Position numbers and translations under genes: made by a program. 64,000 nucleotides of DNA from NCBI RefSeq assembly GCF_001187505.1, contig NZ_CP012150.1, positions 6,110,048 through 6,174,047 of the forward strand, written 5' to 3'. This DNA is from Mycolicibacterium goodii. Lineage in GTDB: Bacteria > Actinomycetota > Actinomycetes > Mycobacteriales > Mycobacteriaceae. Below, piece by piece: positions 9,469 through 17,858 of the stretch. A model generated the notes under the pieces. That model was not told where the DNA came from and did not search any database. It was given only the letters and a program-made list of their open reading frames with translations. The first letter of the stretch is position 1. Each line of letters begins with the position of its first letter.

Positions 9469-9939
9469 TTACTTGGTTGCGGTGAAAAGCTCGGCGCCAG
9501 AGGCGATGTCGGATCCGGCGTGCACCGCCTCGGACGCGGTGATGTGGTCCGGTTCGCGTTCGTCCATGATCACCACCGGGACAATGGGATTGAGGCCCTT
9601 GGCCACGACCGACGCGACGTCGTAGGTGATCACGAGTTGACCGGCGGTCACGGTGTCGCCCTGCGTGACGTGGGTGGTGAACCCCGCACCGCCGAGTTGC
9701 ACGGTGTCGATGCCGAGATGGACCAGCACGCCGACATTGTCCGGGGTCATCACCACGTAGGCGTGCGGCATGAGCTTGAGCAGTTTCCCGCCGACCGGGG
9801 CCACGGCCTGCACCACCTCGTGCGGCGGATCCACCGCCGCCCCGTGCCCCACCATGCCCGCGGAGAACACCGGGTCGGGAACCTCGGACAAGGTGACTGC
9901 GCGCCCGGCGACCGGGGCGAGAACTGACGTGATGCTCAC
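9469..9939 (-). CDS. crr: PTS glucose-type EIIA protein (Crr-like)
   Basis: A 156-residue cytosolic phosphocarrier of the glucose/N-acetylglucosamine PTS family. The phosphorylated His is His74 in VLVHLGIDT, with the supporting His59 in MPHA; both are hallmarks of the Crr fold. It accepts phosphate from HPr and gives it to the EIIB domain of the divergent permease at 10080. It heads the unit with nagB and nagA, so its sugar is probably N-acetylglucosamine and/or glucose. In enteric bacteria this protein also has regulatory roles; whether it does so here is unknown. Confidence 0.93.
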   Translation of the reverse strand: MSITSVLAPVAGRAVTLSEVPDPVFSAGMVGHGAAVDPPHEVVQAVAPVGGKLLKLMPHAYVVMTPDNVGVLVHLGIDTVQLGGAGFTTHVTQGDTVTAGQLVITYDVASVVAKGLNPIVPVVIMDEREPDHITASEAVHAGSDIASGAELFTATK

Positions 9940-10079
9940 GGTCTGACTCCTTTACGTTGTGTTCCCAACCATACGAGCATCCGGTGTCGCGAGATCGACT
10001 CTTCGGGTCGCGTTCTCGTCTAAGCTTCGGCAGAGTTTGAGCAGTGGGCGCATGACGCGACCGGGAGGGCGATGATGCG
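9940..10079. promoter_or_regulatory. Divergent promoter region between EIIA and EIICB genes
   Basis: These 140 bases separate the EIIA-nagB-nagA unit from the permease gene and must hold promoters for both directions. A TAAGCT hexamer at 10021-10026 could be a -10 element for the permease, and a GGGAGGG ribosome binding site lies just before its ATG. I see no clear GntR/DasR-type operator. Confidence 0.45.
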
Positions 10080-11654
10080 ATGAGCAACGCGGCGAAACCT
10101 GAAGGAACACAGACGAAATCAGGACTGCGGATCCCTGGGTTCGCACAGCTGCAACGACTCGGCAAAAGCCTCATGCTGCCGATCGCGGTGCTGCCCGCGG
10201 CGGGCATCCTGCTGCGGATAGGGCAGCCTGATCTGCTCGGTCGCATCGAATCACCCGTCATCGGCCCGTTCTTCAAGGCCATGAGCGCTGCCGGCGACGC
10301 ACTTTTCAGCAACCTCCCGCTGCTGTTTGCGGTGGGCGTCGCCATCGGATTCGCGCGCAAGGCCGACGGTTCGACGGCGCTCGCCGCCGTCGTCGGCTAT
10401 CTCGTCGTAGAGGCCGTCTTCAAGACCATGTCCCCGATCGTGCTGGCGGGTGAGGTCGACAAGGCGGGCGATCAGGCGCAGATCAACTACAGCGTGTTCG
10501 CCGGTATCGTCGTCGGCCTGCTCACCGCATGGTTGTTCGACCGGTACCACACCATCCAATTACCGTCGTATCTCGGCTTTTTCGGCGGCAGGCGATTCGT
10601 CCCGATCGTGGTGTCACTGGCGTCGCTGTTCGTGGCGTTCGTGATGAGCTACTTCTACCCGGTCTTCGACGCGGGCCTCACCGCGCTCGGGCGGTTCATC
10701 GGCGGGTCCGGCGCGATCGGCGCGTTCGTGTACGGGTTCGCCAACCGGATGCTGATCCCGCTGGGGCTGCACCACATCCCGAACTCGTACGTCTGGTTCA
10801 TCTACGGCGACTACCAGACCGCGGACGGGCAGGTCGTCACCGGTGAGCTCACCAGATTTGCCGCGGGCGACCCCACCGCGGGCATCCTCACCTCAGGCTT
10901 CTATCCGATCTTGATGTTCGGGTTGCCTGCCGCCGCGCTGGCGATGATCCACGTCGCCAACAAGAAACAACGCAAGGTCGCCGTGGGCATCCTCTCGGCC
11001 GCGGCGCTCACCGCGTTCCTCACCGGGGTCACCGAACCGCTGGAGTTCGCGTTCATGTTCGTGGCATTCCCGCTCTACATCATCCACGCGCTGCTCACCG
11101 GGTTGTCGCTGGCGATCGCCTACCTGCTCGACATCCATCTGGGCTTCTCGTTCTCGGCGGGCCTGATCGACCTGCTGCTGTACGGCACGGCACCGGCGGC
11201 CAAGAACATCCCGCTGCTGATCGCGATGGGCGTGGTGTTCTTCATCGTGTACTACCTGCTGTTCCGCTTCGCGATCACCAAGTGGAACATGCGCACCCCC
11301 GGCCGCGAACCCGAGTCCGAGTTCGACGCCGAGGAGGCGGCCAATGTCGGCGAGGGCGAGACCGCGGCGACGGCCGTCACAGCGGGCGGCGGGGCGGGCG
11401 GTGTCGCCGCGCCGGCCCGCGCCCAGAGCGAGGCCGAGCAGCTCATCGAGGCGTTCGGCGGCAGGGACAACCTGGTCAACGTCGACGCCTGCATCACGCG
11501 GTTGCGCATGGAGGTCGCCGACAAGAGCAAGGTCGATCACGAGCGGCTGCGCGCCCTCGGAGCCGCCGGTGTCCTCGAGGTCGGCAACAGTGTGCAGGCG
11601 GTTTTCGGGACGAATTCCGAGGCGCTCAAGAACGCCATCATCGAGAGCCTGTAG
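10080..11654 (+). CDS. PTS EIICB permease for N-acetylglucosamine or glucose (NagE/PtsG type)
   Basis: A 524-residue membrane transporter that imports a hexose and phosphorylates it. The EIIC part (about 15-400) has many membrane helices, the family block GLHHIPN, and TEPLEF near the substrate site. A Gly/Ala linker follows, then an EIIB domain whose phosphorylated Cys is Cys471 in the context DACITRLR. No EIIA domain is attached; the divergent EIIA fills that role. The SGFYPILMFGLP block looks closer to NagE than to enteric PtsG, and the neighbours nagA and nagB agree. Such genes in mycobacteria are often called ptsG, so the substrate is unsettled. Confidence 0.93.
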   Translation: MSNAAKPEGTQTKSGLRIPGFAQLQRLGKSLMLPIAVLPAAGILLRIGQPDLLGRIESPVIGPFFKAMSAAGDALFSNLPLLFAVGVAIGFARKADGSTALAAVVGYLVVEAVFKTMSPIVLAGEVDKAGDQAQINYSVFAGIVVGLLTAWLFDRYHTIQLPSYLGFFGGRRFVPIVVSLASLFVAFVMSYFYPVFDAGLTALGRFIGGSGAIGAFVYGFANRMLIPLGLHHIPNSYVWFIYGDYQTADGQVVTGELTRFAAGDPTAGILTSGFYPILMFGLPAAALAMIHVANKKQRKVAVGILSAAALTAFLTGVTEPLEFAFMFVAFPLYIIHALLTGLSLAIAYLLDIHLGFSFSAGLIDLLLYGTAPAAKNIPLLIAMGVVFFIVYYLLFRFAITKWNMRTPGREPESEFDAEEAANVGEGETAATAVTAGGGAGGVAAPARAQSEAEQLIEAFGGRDNLVNVDACITRLRMEVADKSKVDHERLRALGAAGVLEVGNSVQAVFGTNSEALKNAIIESL

Positions 11655-11767
11655 CCGGTACCGGCCAACTGGTAGTCCCGGACTACCGCCAGCGGCAATG
11701 CGGTGACAGCGCTCTGCGACGAGACTCCCCGGCACGGATCAGCGTTTCCGGCGAAGGGAGATCCGCC

Positions 11768-12124
11768 ATGAGTGACAAATCCACCTACGTGTATGCGCCC
11801 GAGGACATCGTCTGGCACAAAACCGATCTCGGCCGCGACTTCTGGTTGAGCGACAACGTCGCAGATGCCGACTACACATCGGCGTTCAACGCGCAGCTCA
11901 CCCGGTTCGGCGCGGGCGGCGGGTCACCGGTGCACAGCCATCCCTACAACCACGCGTTCCATTTCCTCACCGGCACAGGACGAGTCCAGATCGACGGAAA
12001 GACGTGGGAGGTCACGCCGGGCACGTTCGTGAAAGTTCCCGCCCATGCCCAGCACAACCTCACCAACACGGGCGCCGACGACCTGGTGTTCCTGGTCATC
12101 TACGATCCGCCGAACCAGGATTGA
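11768..12124 (+). CDS. Small single-domain cupin protein
   Basis: A 118-residue protein with one cupin barrel. Metal-ligand histidines are visible as HSH at 56-58 and His62, with a second cupin motif (PGTFVKVPAHAQHN) near residue 95. The Glu common in cupin motif 1 appears to be missing, so the metal site is histidine-based. The start ATG follows GAAGGGAG. Function unknown; many such proteins bind small ligands or act as isomerases or dioxygenases. It stands alone, 114 bases after the permease, and is convergent with the following gene. Confidence 0.85.
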   Translation: MSDKSTYVYAPEDIVWHKTDLGRDFWLSDNVADADYTSAFNAQLTRFGAGGGSPVHSHPYNHAFHFLTGTGRVQIDGKTWEVTPGTFVKVPAHAQHNLTNTGADDLVFLVIYDPPNQD

Positions 12125-12134
12125 CGTCGGCGCG

Positions 12135-12685
12135 TCAGACCGTCAGCAGGCGCTGGAAGAAGTCCCGGTAGCGCTGCAGGGCGAGGCGCAGATCCTCGGT
12201 CGAGGCATCGTGGCCCTGCGACCACTGCTCGTCGAGCCGTGAACGGGCCTGCGCGAAGCTCGCCGTGAGCCGCTGCACGACCTCTTCGACGAGTCCGTCC
12301 GCTTGCTGCACACAGCGTTTCGGATCGTCGACGAACGACGCCTGCAACGCATCCCACCGCGACCGCAGCCCGACGCGGTCGTCGTCGCGAACAACCCGGC
12401 ACTGTCCGAACCGGCACTGTCCGAACCGGCACTATCCGACCCAGTGCTGTCCGAACCGGCGCTGCGCGACCCGATATCGTCACGCCCACCCGCGCCCCGG
12501 CTCGCCTCCGGCGCGGCCGAGGCGCCGCCGGTGGTGGTGGGCGGGATGGGTTGGGTCTGGGCCAGCCGTTCATGCGGGGCAACGGGTTCGGTGGCCGGAG
12601 CGGCCGTCGAAGCGGTGGTGGCTGCGCCCATACCCGGCTGCGGGGTGGCCGACGATGGGGCCACGGGTTGGTCGGGGGCGGTCAT
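12135..12685 (-). pseudogene. Frameshifted gene for a small Ser/Asp-repeat protein, paralogue of the upstream gene
   Basis: Translation should start at the ATG at 12685, which overlaps the stop of the upstream gene as ATGA. That frame gives a Pro/Ala-rich N-terminus ending in GSDSA repeats, then loses sense. From about 12395 down to 12135 a different frame reads a good C-terminus (ASFVDDPKRCVQQADGLVEE, ending in a YRDFFQRLL helix). This clearly matches the end of the protein encoded at 12682-13272 (EFVDDPAGAVRDADRL and YRALFEQLL). The C-terminal frame has a TAG at 12432-12434, so the two halves need a one-base correction between about 12395 and 12432. Either a true frameshift or a sequence error in the GC-rich repeat. 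Restored length would be about 180 residues. Function unknown. Confidence 0.7.
12396..12470. repeat. Five tandem copies of a 15-base unit (GSDSA codon repeat)
   Basis: Five adjacent 15-base units close to CCGGCACTGTCCGAA lie at 12396, 12411, 12426, 12441 and 12456. The first two are identical and the last three have drifted. On the minus strand they encode Gly-Ser-Asp-Ser-Ala repeats. A 15-base unit keeps the frame when copies are gained or lost. Confidence 0.9.
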
Positions 12686-13272
12686 GAGCGGGTCTCCTTG
12701 GGTGCGTCCGCCGCCGGTGAACTCCCGGTCGGATGGACCCCGAGAAGTTGTTCGAAGAGCGCCCGGTAGTGGACGATCGCCTCACGCTGCGCCTCGGTCC
12801 CGATCTCACCGTGCTCCTGCGCCAGGTGCAGGACGTGCGCGGCCCGGTAGTGCTCGACGACCTTCGGATGGTCGACCGAGATGTCCGCCGCACGCTGCTC
12901 GAAATCCTCTACGGGATAACCCCGTTCGCGCATCACCTCGGTGACCAGACGGTCGGCGTCGCGCACCGCGCCCGCCGGGTCGTCTACGAACTCGGCCTGC
13001 GTGGCGGTCCACGCCTGGAAGTAGCGGGCACGCGCCTCGGGCTTCAGTTCCACGATGTCGAGTTTCTTGTGGGCACGCTGACGGCCGAGCAGTTCCTTCT
13101 CGGCCGCCCGGCGGTCTCCGGCCGAGTCGACCGTGCGGTCGTATTCGGGTCCGAAGTGACTTCTCAACCGTTCACTTCGTTTGTGACGGCTCATCGACAC
13201 CAAGCAGATCACCGCGAGGATGACGAGTATGGCGACGACGACGGCTATTGCAATCCAGCTCCATGTGGGCAT
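12682..13272 (-). CDS. Membrane-anchored small protein of unknown function
   Basis: A 196-residue protein with one hydrophobic membrane segment at about residues 4-26 (WIAIAVVVAILVILAV), a basic stretch, and a mostly helical, charged cytosolic or periplasmic domain. The ATG at 13272 is chosen because a strong AGGAGGT ribosome binding site sits 7 bases before it; the GTG at 13281 falls inside that site. The C-terminal half resembles that of the next gene, so the pair arose by duplication. Stop and start overlap as ATGA. I do not recognise a named domain. Confidence 0.8.
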   Translation of the reverse strand: MPTWSWIAIAVVVAILVILAVICLVSMSRHKRSERLRSHFGPEYDRTVDSAGDRRAAEKELLGRQRAHKKLDIVELKPEARARYFQAWTATQAEFVDDPAGAVRDADRLVTEVMRERGYPVEDFEQRAADISVDHPKVVEHYRAAHVLHLAQEHGEIGTEAQREAIVHYRALFEQLLGVHPTGSSPAADAPKETRS

Positions 13273-13347
13273 TTCTGGCACCTCCTGGGGCTGGGAATAC
13301 CCGCTAGCTCCCTACAGAAACGTCAATTCCCGACGCGCACGGCAGGA

Positions 13348-13917
13348 TCACCGGCAGTAGGAGTGCGTCGCGTATTCCAACGCCCGCCGGTACACCGGGT
13401 CGAACCCCCGCGCCGCGGCCACCGCGTCGATGGCGCGGTCGAGGTCGGGCCGGCACGCGGGCGAGTGCAGAACCGGCCACTGCCGGGCGATCTCGTCGAC
13501 CATCGTGCGGTTGAGGGTGTCGATCTTCTGCCGCGACGCGGCCAGGTCGGGCGCGGACGTGGGCGCCGCCGCCGGATCGAGCTTCCACTGCGCAAAGCGG
13601 GTGTGCTCCACCGACGACGTCGCGTCGATCTGGTTGCGGAAGACGTCGTGCACGTAGCCGGGGTCGATGTCGTGCCGGGTTGCGTCCGCGGTGACCGCGG
13701 CGATGACCTGTTGTTCGCGTTCCGGGTCGTCGATCGCACCACCGGACCGGAACTTGGACGCCGCCACCGGATCTGCGGTCTGCAGCCGCTGTGCGGCCGC
13801 GTCGACCAGGGCAAGCAGCGGATCGGTGTCCTCGGCGGAGGCGTGCGGCGCGCCCACACCCGCCAGGGCGGCGAGCAGCACCGAGGCGAACAACATCCGG
13901 GTCCTCGTCAGCGGCAC
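13348..13917 (-). CDS. Secreted chorismate mutase (AroQ gamma class, Rv1885c-like)
   Basis: Converts chorismate to prephenate outside the cytosol. The 189-residue precursor starts at a GTG preceded by GAGGAAGG; a GTG 11 codons upstream lacks such a site. A signal peptide (basic LTRTRM, then a hydrophobic core) should be cut after the AHASA-like motif HASA near residue 28. The mature part is all-helical as in *AroQ, and contains two cysteines near its end (SPAC and HSYC) that could form the disulfide known in the M. tuberculosis enzyme. The role of an exported chorismate mutase is unknown. It follows the DUF2993 gene at 14 bases. Confidence 0.9.
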   Translation of the reverse strand: MPLTRTRMLFASVLLAALAGVGAPHASAEDTDPLLALVDAAAQRLQTADPVAASKFRSGGAIDDPEREQQVIAAVTADATRHDIDPGYVHDVFRNQIDATSSVEHTRFAQWKLDPAAAPTSAPDLAASRQKIDTLNRTMVDEIARQWPVLHSPACRPDLDRAIDAVAAARGFDPVYRRALEYATHSYCR

Positions 13918-13931
13918 GGGGTGACCTTCCT

Positions 13932-14987
13932 CTACAGACGTGCGAAACACGGATCGGCTTCGTCGTTGGGTATGGACGCGTCCTGACTGGAAAACCTTCC
14001 GACGACGCCGGTATCGGTGACCGCGACACTGTCGGCGTGGATGCCCAACGGGTAGTTCTCGTTGAGCTTGGTGGTCAGGCCGTTGAGCGCGTCCTGCACG
14101 GTGTCCTTGGAGAAGGGTCCGGTGACGTCGAGAACCTCGAGCGTCAGGTCACCGTCGGTGACGACGGGGCGCGCGGTGACGCGGTTGTCCGCAGCCGCCT
14201 CCAGCGTGATGGTGCCCGCCGCGGCGTCGGTGCTGACGCCGGTCACCAGGCTCCCGACACCGGGCAGGTTCTCCGCGACGGTGTCCCTGATGCCCTCCGA
14301 CGTCCAACTCAGGGTCGCCGTGAGCGATCCGATGGTGCCCTTGGAGTCGGCGGTGCCCTGCAGCCGGATGTCCTTGAGCGTGACATCGGCCGTCATGCCC
14401 TGCGCGGCCTGTACCCGCTTGCCCGCGGTCTGCACCGAGATGTTGGTGTAGTGGCCGGTGATGTGCTGCCACAGGAACGGCGGGTTCACCCCGAAGGACA
14501 CCGTCGCGTCGTCGTCGACGACGCATTCGGCCACCGCCACGAGCAGCGTGCCTGCCCGGTGGCGTGCGTACAGCTCCCCGCCGGCGAGGCCGCCGATCAC
14601 CAGCGCGACGGCGATGACGACGATCAGCACCGCGGCCTGCCAACTGCGCAGCCACGGCCGTTTCGGTCCGGGTGTGGGCCGTGCCGGTGCTGTGCCGGTG
14701 ACCGGCGGGCGGGGGCGTGCGATCTTCTCCGTGGCAGGTGCGTCGGGCGTTTGCCTGCGCGCGCGGATCTGCTCGGTGGGCGGTTCGCCACGCGGTGCGC
14801 GGATCTGTTCGGTGGGGCCCTCCTGCCGGGGCGGGCCGGGTGGGCCCGGTGGGCCCGGCAGGCGCCGGGTGGCGGGGTCCGGCGGTGGATTTCCCCGGCC
14901 ACGCCAACCGGGCTGGTGACCGGGCGGCATGCCGGGACGCCAACCGGGCTGATCAGGACGCTGCGGCGGTGTCGCCATCTGCGTCAT
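13932..14987 (-). CDS. DUF2993 / LmeA-like membrane-anchored protein
   Basis: About 351 residues. A long Pro/Gly/Arg-rich cytosolic N-terminus carries two copies of PTEQIRA plus the related ATEKIAR. One membrane helix (AAVLIVVIAVALVIGG) follows near residue 120. The C-terminal domain looks like DUF2993, the family of LmeA, a phospholipid-binding cell-envelope protein involved in mannan elongation in mycobacteria. The Thr/Ile repeats in the tail resemble phosphorylation or FHA-binding sites; this is speculation. The start could be the ATG at 14987 or 14978. It likely shares a transcript with chorismate mutase. Confidence 0.82.
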   Translation of the reverse strand: MTQMATPPQRPDQPGWRPGMPPGHQPGWRGRGNPPPDPATRRLPGPPGPPGPPRQEGPTEQIRAPRGEPPTEQIRARRQTPDAPATEKIARPRPPVTGTAPARPTPGPKRPWLRSWQAAVLIVVIAVALVIGGLAGGELYARHRAGTLLVAVAECVVDDDATVSFGVNPPFLWQHITGHYTNISVQTAGKRVQAAQGMTADVTLKDIRLQGTADSKGTIGSLTATLSWTSEGIRDTVAENLPGVGSLVTGVSTDAAAGTITLEAAADNRVTARPVVTDGDLTLEVLDVTGPFSKDTVQDALNGLTTKLNENYPLGIHADSVAVTDTGVVGRFSSQDASIPNDEADPCFARL

Positions 14988-15018
14988 TCTGCCGCATCGC
15001 CCTCGGGGCGTGGTGGTG

Positions 15019-16170
15019 TCAGGTCGGTGCCTGCGTGTGCGTCGACTCGCCGACGTTTGCCGGCGCGGTGGGCCGCACCGACGCCGCCGCGGCGAGCGCA
15101 GCGACCGCGATCGCCAGGCACGCCACGGTGTACCAGAGGCTGCCGATCGGATCCCCGTCGGCCGTGACACCGTCGGCCGCACCGAACCAGGCGGGCAGCG
15201 CCGACAGCCACAGCAATGACATCACGCCCAGGTACACCGCGGCGTAGCCCAGGATCACCCCCGACGACCGCAGTGGCGCACGCGGTTGCGACCGCAGGCG
15301 GCGCCACTGCGCGACCATCACCACCACCGCGACAACGCTGAGCGCCAGCAGTTCCAGCGCGTAGACGACGCCACCGACGGCGGAACTGCCCGAGACGGTC
15401 CCGGCGATGGTGGCCGGCAGCGGCAGGATGAACGTCCCCGCCGAGGCCAGCAGGCCGACCACCACGGTGCGCAGCGCGACCTGAACACCGGTGAACGACC
15501 GCCCTCGATCGACGTGGCGGCCGACGACGAACTGCACGCAGAACGCCAACGACGTGGGCCACAGCGCGGCGAACACCACCACGCTGGGCAGCGGGACCGA
15601 GTCGAAGAACGGCTGGTTCAGCGGATGCTGCAGCGTCCACTGCCACCATCGCAGCTGCGGTCCGAGGTGGTCGAAGATCTCATACAACGCGTGGTGCACG
15701 AAGCCGACGGCGAGCGCGCCGACGAAGGACCCGTAGCGGGTGAAAATCCCGATCCTGCGGACGATTTCGAACGACACCGTCGCCATCATGGGGTAGATCG
15801 CGACGATGTACAGCGGCAGGCGCCCCCACAGGAACTGCACCGTGAACAGGTTGTGGGCGAACATCGTGTCGACGTGCTCGTCGATGCCGAACGCGGCCGG
15901 GAAGTACAGCGGCGGTTCGATGATCAGCAGGTAGGCGGTGGCACCGAACCACAGCACCAGGTTGGTCGGATCATCGTGGCGCCGATAGCGATTGATCGCG
16001 TACACCAGTGCCAGCACGGCACCGGTGATGACGAGCACCTCGAGCCCGAGCAGGGTCCAGTTCTCCAGGCCGAACGGGTTGCGCACCGAGATAAGCCCAC
16101 CGGTGTCGTCACACGAAAAGCCCATCCGCCCAGCGAGTTCGGCGAAGGTGGGGGTACACAGGTCAGACAT
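15019..16170 (-). CDS. Polytopic membrane protein of unknown function
   Basis: A 383-residue integral membrane protein with roughly eight to nine hydrophobic helices and a short cytosolic tail. Aromatic- and His-rich loops (EPPLYFPAAFG, GFVHHALYEIFDHLG) sit between helices and could be a ligand or metal site. I do not recognise a characterised family. It lies between a DUF2993 gene (31-base gap) and a secreted DUF4185 gene (45-base gap), all on the minus strand, so an envelope-related operon is plausible. Confidence 0.8.
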   Translation of the reverse strand: MSDLCTPTFAELAGRMGFSCDDTGGLISVRNPFGLENWTLLGLEVLVITGAVLALVYAINRYRRHDDPTNLVLWFGATAYLLIIEPPLYFPAAFGIDEHVDTMFAHNLFTVQFLWGRLPLYIVAIYPMMATVSFEIVRRIGIFTRYGSFVGALAVGFVHHALYEIFDHLGPQLRWWQWTLQHPLNQPFFDSVPLPSVVVFAALWPTSLAFCVQFVVGRHVDRGRSFTGVQVALRTVVVGLLASAGTFILPLPATIAGTVSGSSAVGGVVYALELLALSVVAVVVMVAQWRRLRSQPRAPLRSSGVILGYAAVYLGVMSLLWLSALPAWFGAADGVTADGDPIGSLWYTVACLAIAVAALAAAASVRPTAPANVGESTHTQAPT

Positions 16171-16215
16171 CGGCGTCTTCCTCGACGGTGGCGCACTGCC
16201 GGCGCGCCCCGAAGG

Positions 16216-17676
16216 TCAGGGCAGAACCGTCCTCATCAGCATGACGTTGTAGGCCGACCACAGCGACAGGTTGAAGTACAGCTCCTTGCCCGTCGACCAC
16301 GGGTGCAGGAACGGGGCGTAGATGCCGCCCGGGTACTGCATCGAGGGCACCAGCAGTTGTTCGGGGCCCCACGGTCCCTGCGGTGCGGGCGCGGTCCGCA
16401 TCACCACGTCGTTGGCACCGTTGCAGTACAGCACCAGGTACTGCCGCAGATAGGTGTTGTACTGCGCGGAGAGCTCACCCACCGGTCCCGGGATCACCGG
16501 CGTCGCCGCACCCGGATCGCGCGGCACCCACGCGTTGGAGTTGGAATTCCAGTACTCGTAGCGGTTCAGGTCGGGCACCGCGCCGGGCGCGACCCGCGCG
16601 ATGAACGCCGCGCCGCCACGTCCGGACGGCGTGCCGAACATGTACAGGTACGGATCTCCCGGGCCCGGCTTGAGGAAGGCGGCCTGCTGGAAGTTCTCGT
16701 TACCGGGCACGAAGCGGGCGCCCGACACCAGGCCGTCGCCCGGGGTGCGCACCGTGCCGGGGTACACACCCCAGTTCTCGCCGTTGTCCGGCGACACCGC
16801 GATCGCCGAATAGTTGGTCGACCACCGACCGTCGCTGTCCCAGTTCCGGATCGACATGAAGTTCAGGTACTGCGTCTTGCCGACGGACACCCCCGCGGTC
16901 GGGATGATGCCCTTCTCCGTCGCCGCCCACTTGGTGCTGTTGATGATCTGCTTGGAGATCCCGGGTGCCCACACCGGCGAACCCGAGTACTTGTTGCGCA
17001 CAACGCCGTTGGGAACCGCGACGGTGTTCGACAGGGCGCCGTCCTGGCTGCGGAACAACACGTTGTACCGCCACTGCTGACCGCGGACACTGCAGTAGCC
17101 GTAGGTGTCGCCGAAGGCCATCAGAACCTGGTGACCGGCGGGATCGCCGTTGTCCCACATGATTCCGAGATCGGTGCCGGTGATGGCGAACTTGCGCGCG
17201 GTGTCGTTGGGGCTCTCCGGCCCGGTAACCCAGCCGACCAGCGTGGTCCCCGGCGGGGACGGTGCGGGCGCCGGAGCCGGGGCCGGCTGGGCCTGCACCT
17301 GCGGTTGGGGCTGGGGCGCGGGTTGCGGCTGTGGTTGCGGCTGTGGTTGCGGTACGACGCCCGCCTGCTGACGCACCTGCCCCGATCGCGGTGACACGGC
17401 GTTGAGCAGGGCCCGCGACAGCTGGCCGAGCCGCGGCAGCGGCGCGTCGTCGTTCGCCCCGGAGGGTCGGTGCCCGCGCGGCGGCCCGCCGGTCAGGCCG
17501 GGCAGCGCGGGCGCGGGTCCCTGGTTGGCCGGCGGCTGGACCGCGGCGGCCGCACCCGTGCACGGTTCGGCGGCGGCGGGCGGTGCCACCGTGATCGCGA
17601 CCGTGAGGCCGACCGAGGCGATGGCCGCCATGGCGGCCATGGGGGTCAGCGTCGGAGCGTGGAGACGTTGCGACAT
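16216..17676 (-). CDS. Secreted DUF4185 protein, candidate GH183 endo-D-arabinanase
   Basis: A 486-residue exported protein. The ATG at 17676 has a GGGAAGG site six bases upstream; 10 more codons upstream are open but lack one. A signal peptide ending near PPAAAEP is followed by a low-complexity linker with PQ and PA repeats (about residues 100-140). The C-terminal domain of about 340 residues has the DUF4185 signature (ARKFAITGTDLGIMWDN, then FGDTYG). DUF4185 enzymes have been described as GH183 endo-D-arabinanases that cut mycobacterial arabinan, so a role in arabinogalactan or LAM remodelling is likely. Enzymatic activity of this member is inferred. Confidence 0.85.
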   Translation of the reverse strand: MSQRLHAPTLTPMAAMAAIASVGLTVAITVAPPAAAEPCTGAAAAVQPPANQGPAPALPGLTGGPPRGHRPSGANDDAPLPRLGQLSRALLNAVSPRSGQVRQQAGVVPQPQPQPQPQPAPQPQPQVQAQPAPAPAPAPSPPGTTLVGWVTGPESPNDTARKFAITGTDLGIMWDNGDPAGHQVLMAFGDTYGYCSVRGQQWRYNVLFRSQDGALSNTVAVPNGVVRNKYSGSPVWAPGISKQIINSTKWAATEKGIIPTAGVSVGKTQYLNFMSIRNWDSDGRWSTNYSAIAVSPDNGENWGVYPGTVRTPGDGLVSGARFVPGNENFQQAAFLKPGPGDPYLYMFGTPSGRGGAAFIARVAPGAVPDLNRYEYWNSNSNAWVPRDPGAATPVIPGPVGELSAQYNTYLRQYLVLYCNGANDVVMRTAPAPQGPWGPEQLLVPSMQYPGGIYAPFLHPWSTGKELYFNLSLWSAYNVMLMRTVLP

Positions 17677-17724
17677 GTCACACCTTCCCGGAGCGGGACG
17701 TCGCACCGACGTCTAGATTGGGCG

Positions 17725-17760
17725 TTTGTGACGATAGTGATCACTGAGGCCTTTGTGACG
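17725..17760. promoter_or_regulatory. Direct repeats flanking a palindrome between divergent genes
   Basis: TTTGTGACG occurs at 17725-17733 and again at 17752-17760, with the 10-base palindrome AGTGATCACT at 17736-17745 between them. On the minus strand the repeats read GTCACAAA, close to GTCACA-type MtrA sites. The location suits control of the secreted DUF4185 gene and/or the divergent polymerase gene. No experiment supports this here. Confidence 0.4.
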
Positions 17761-17858
17761 GGTGAGTCATCAATAGCGACCCATCCGTGACCGTGTCGCA
17801 ACCGACCGATCCCGTCGGCACCTGCTATACGCCACACCCGCACCGCTAAGGTGGCGCA

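Noticed and set aside
12396..12470. Phase variation by change in number of the 15-base repeat
   Set aside because: The unit is a multiple of three, so copy-number change cannot switch the frame; the break needs a one-base change.
15286..17394. Open frame of 702 codons on the plus strand opposite the membrane and DUF4185 genes
   Set aside because: His/Arg/Gln-rich composition and no family features; the minus-strand genes have signal peptide, helices and motifs.
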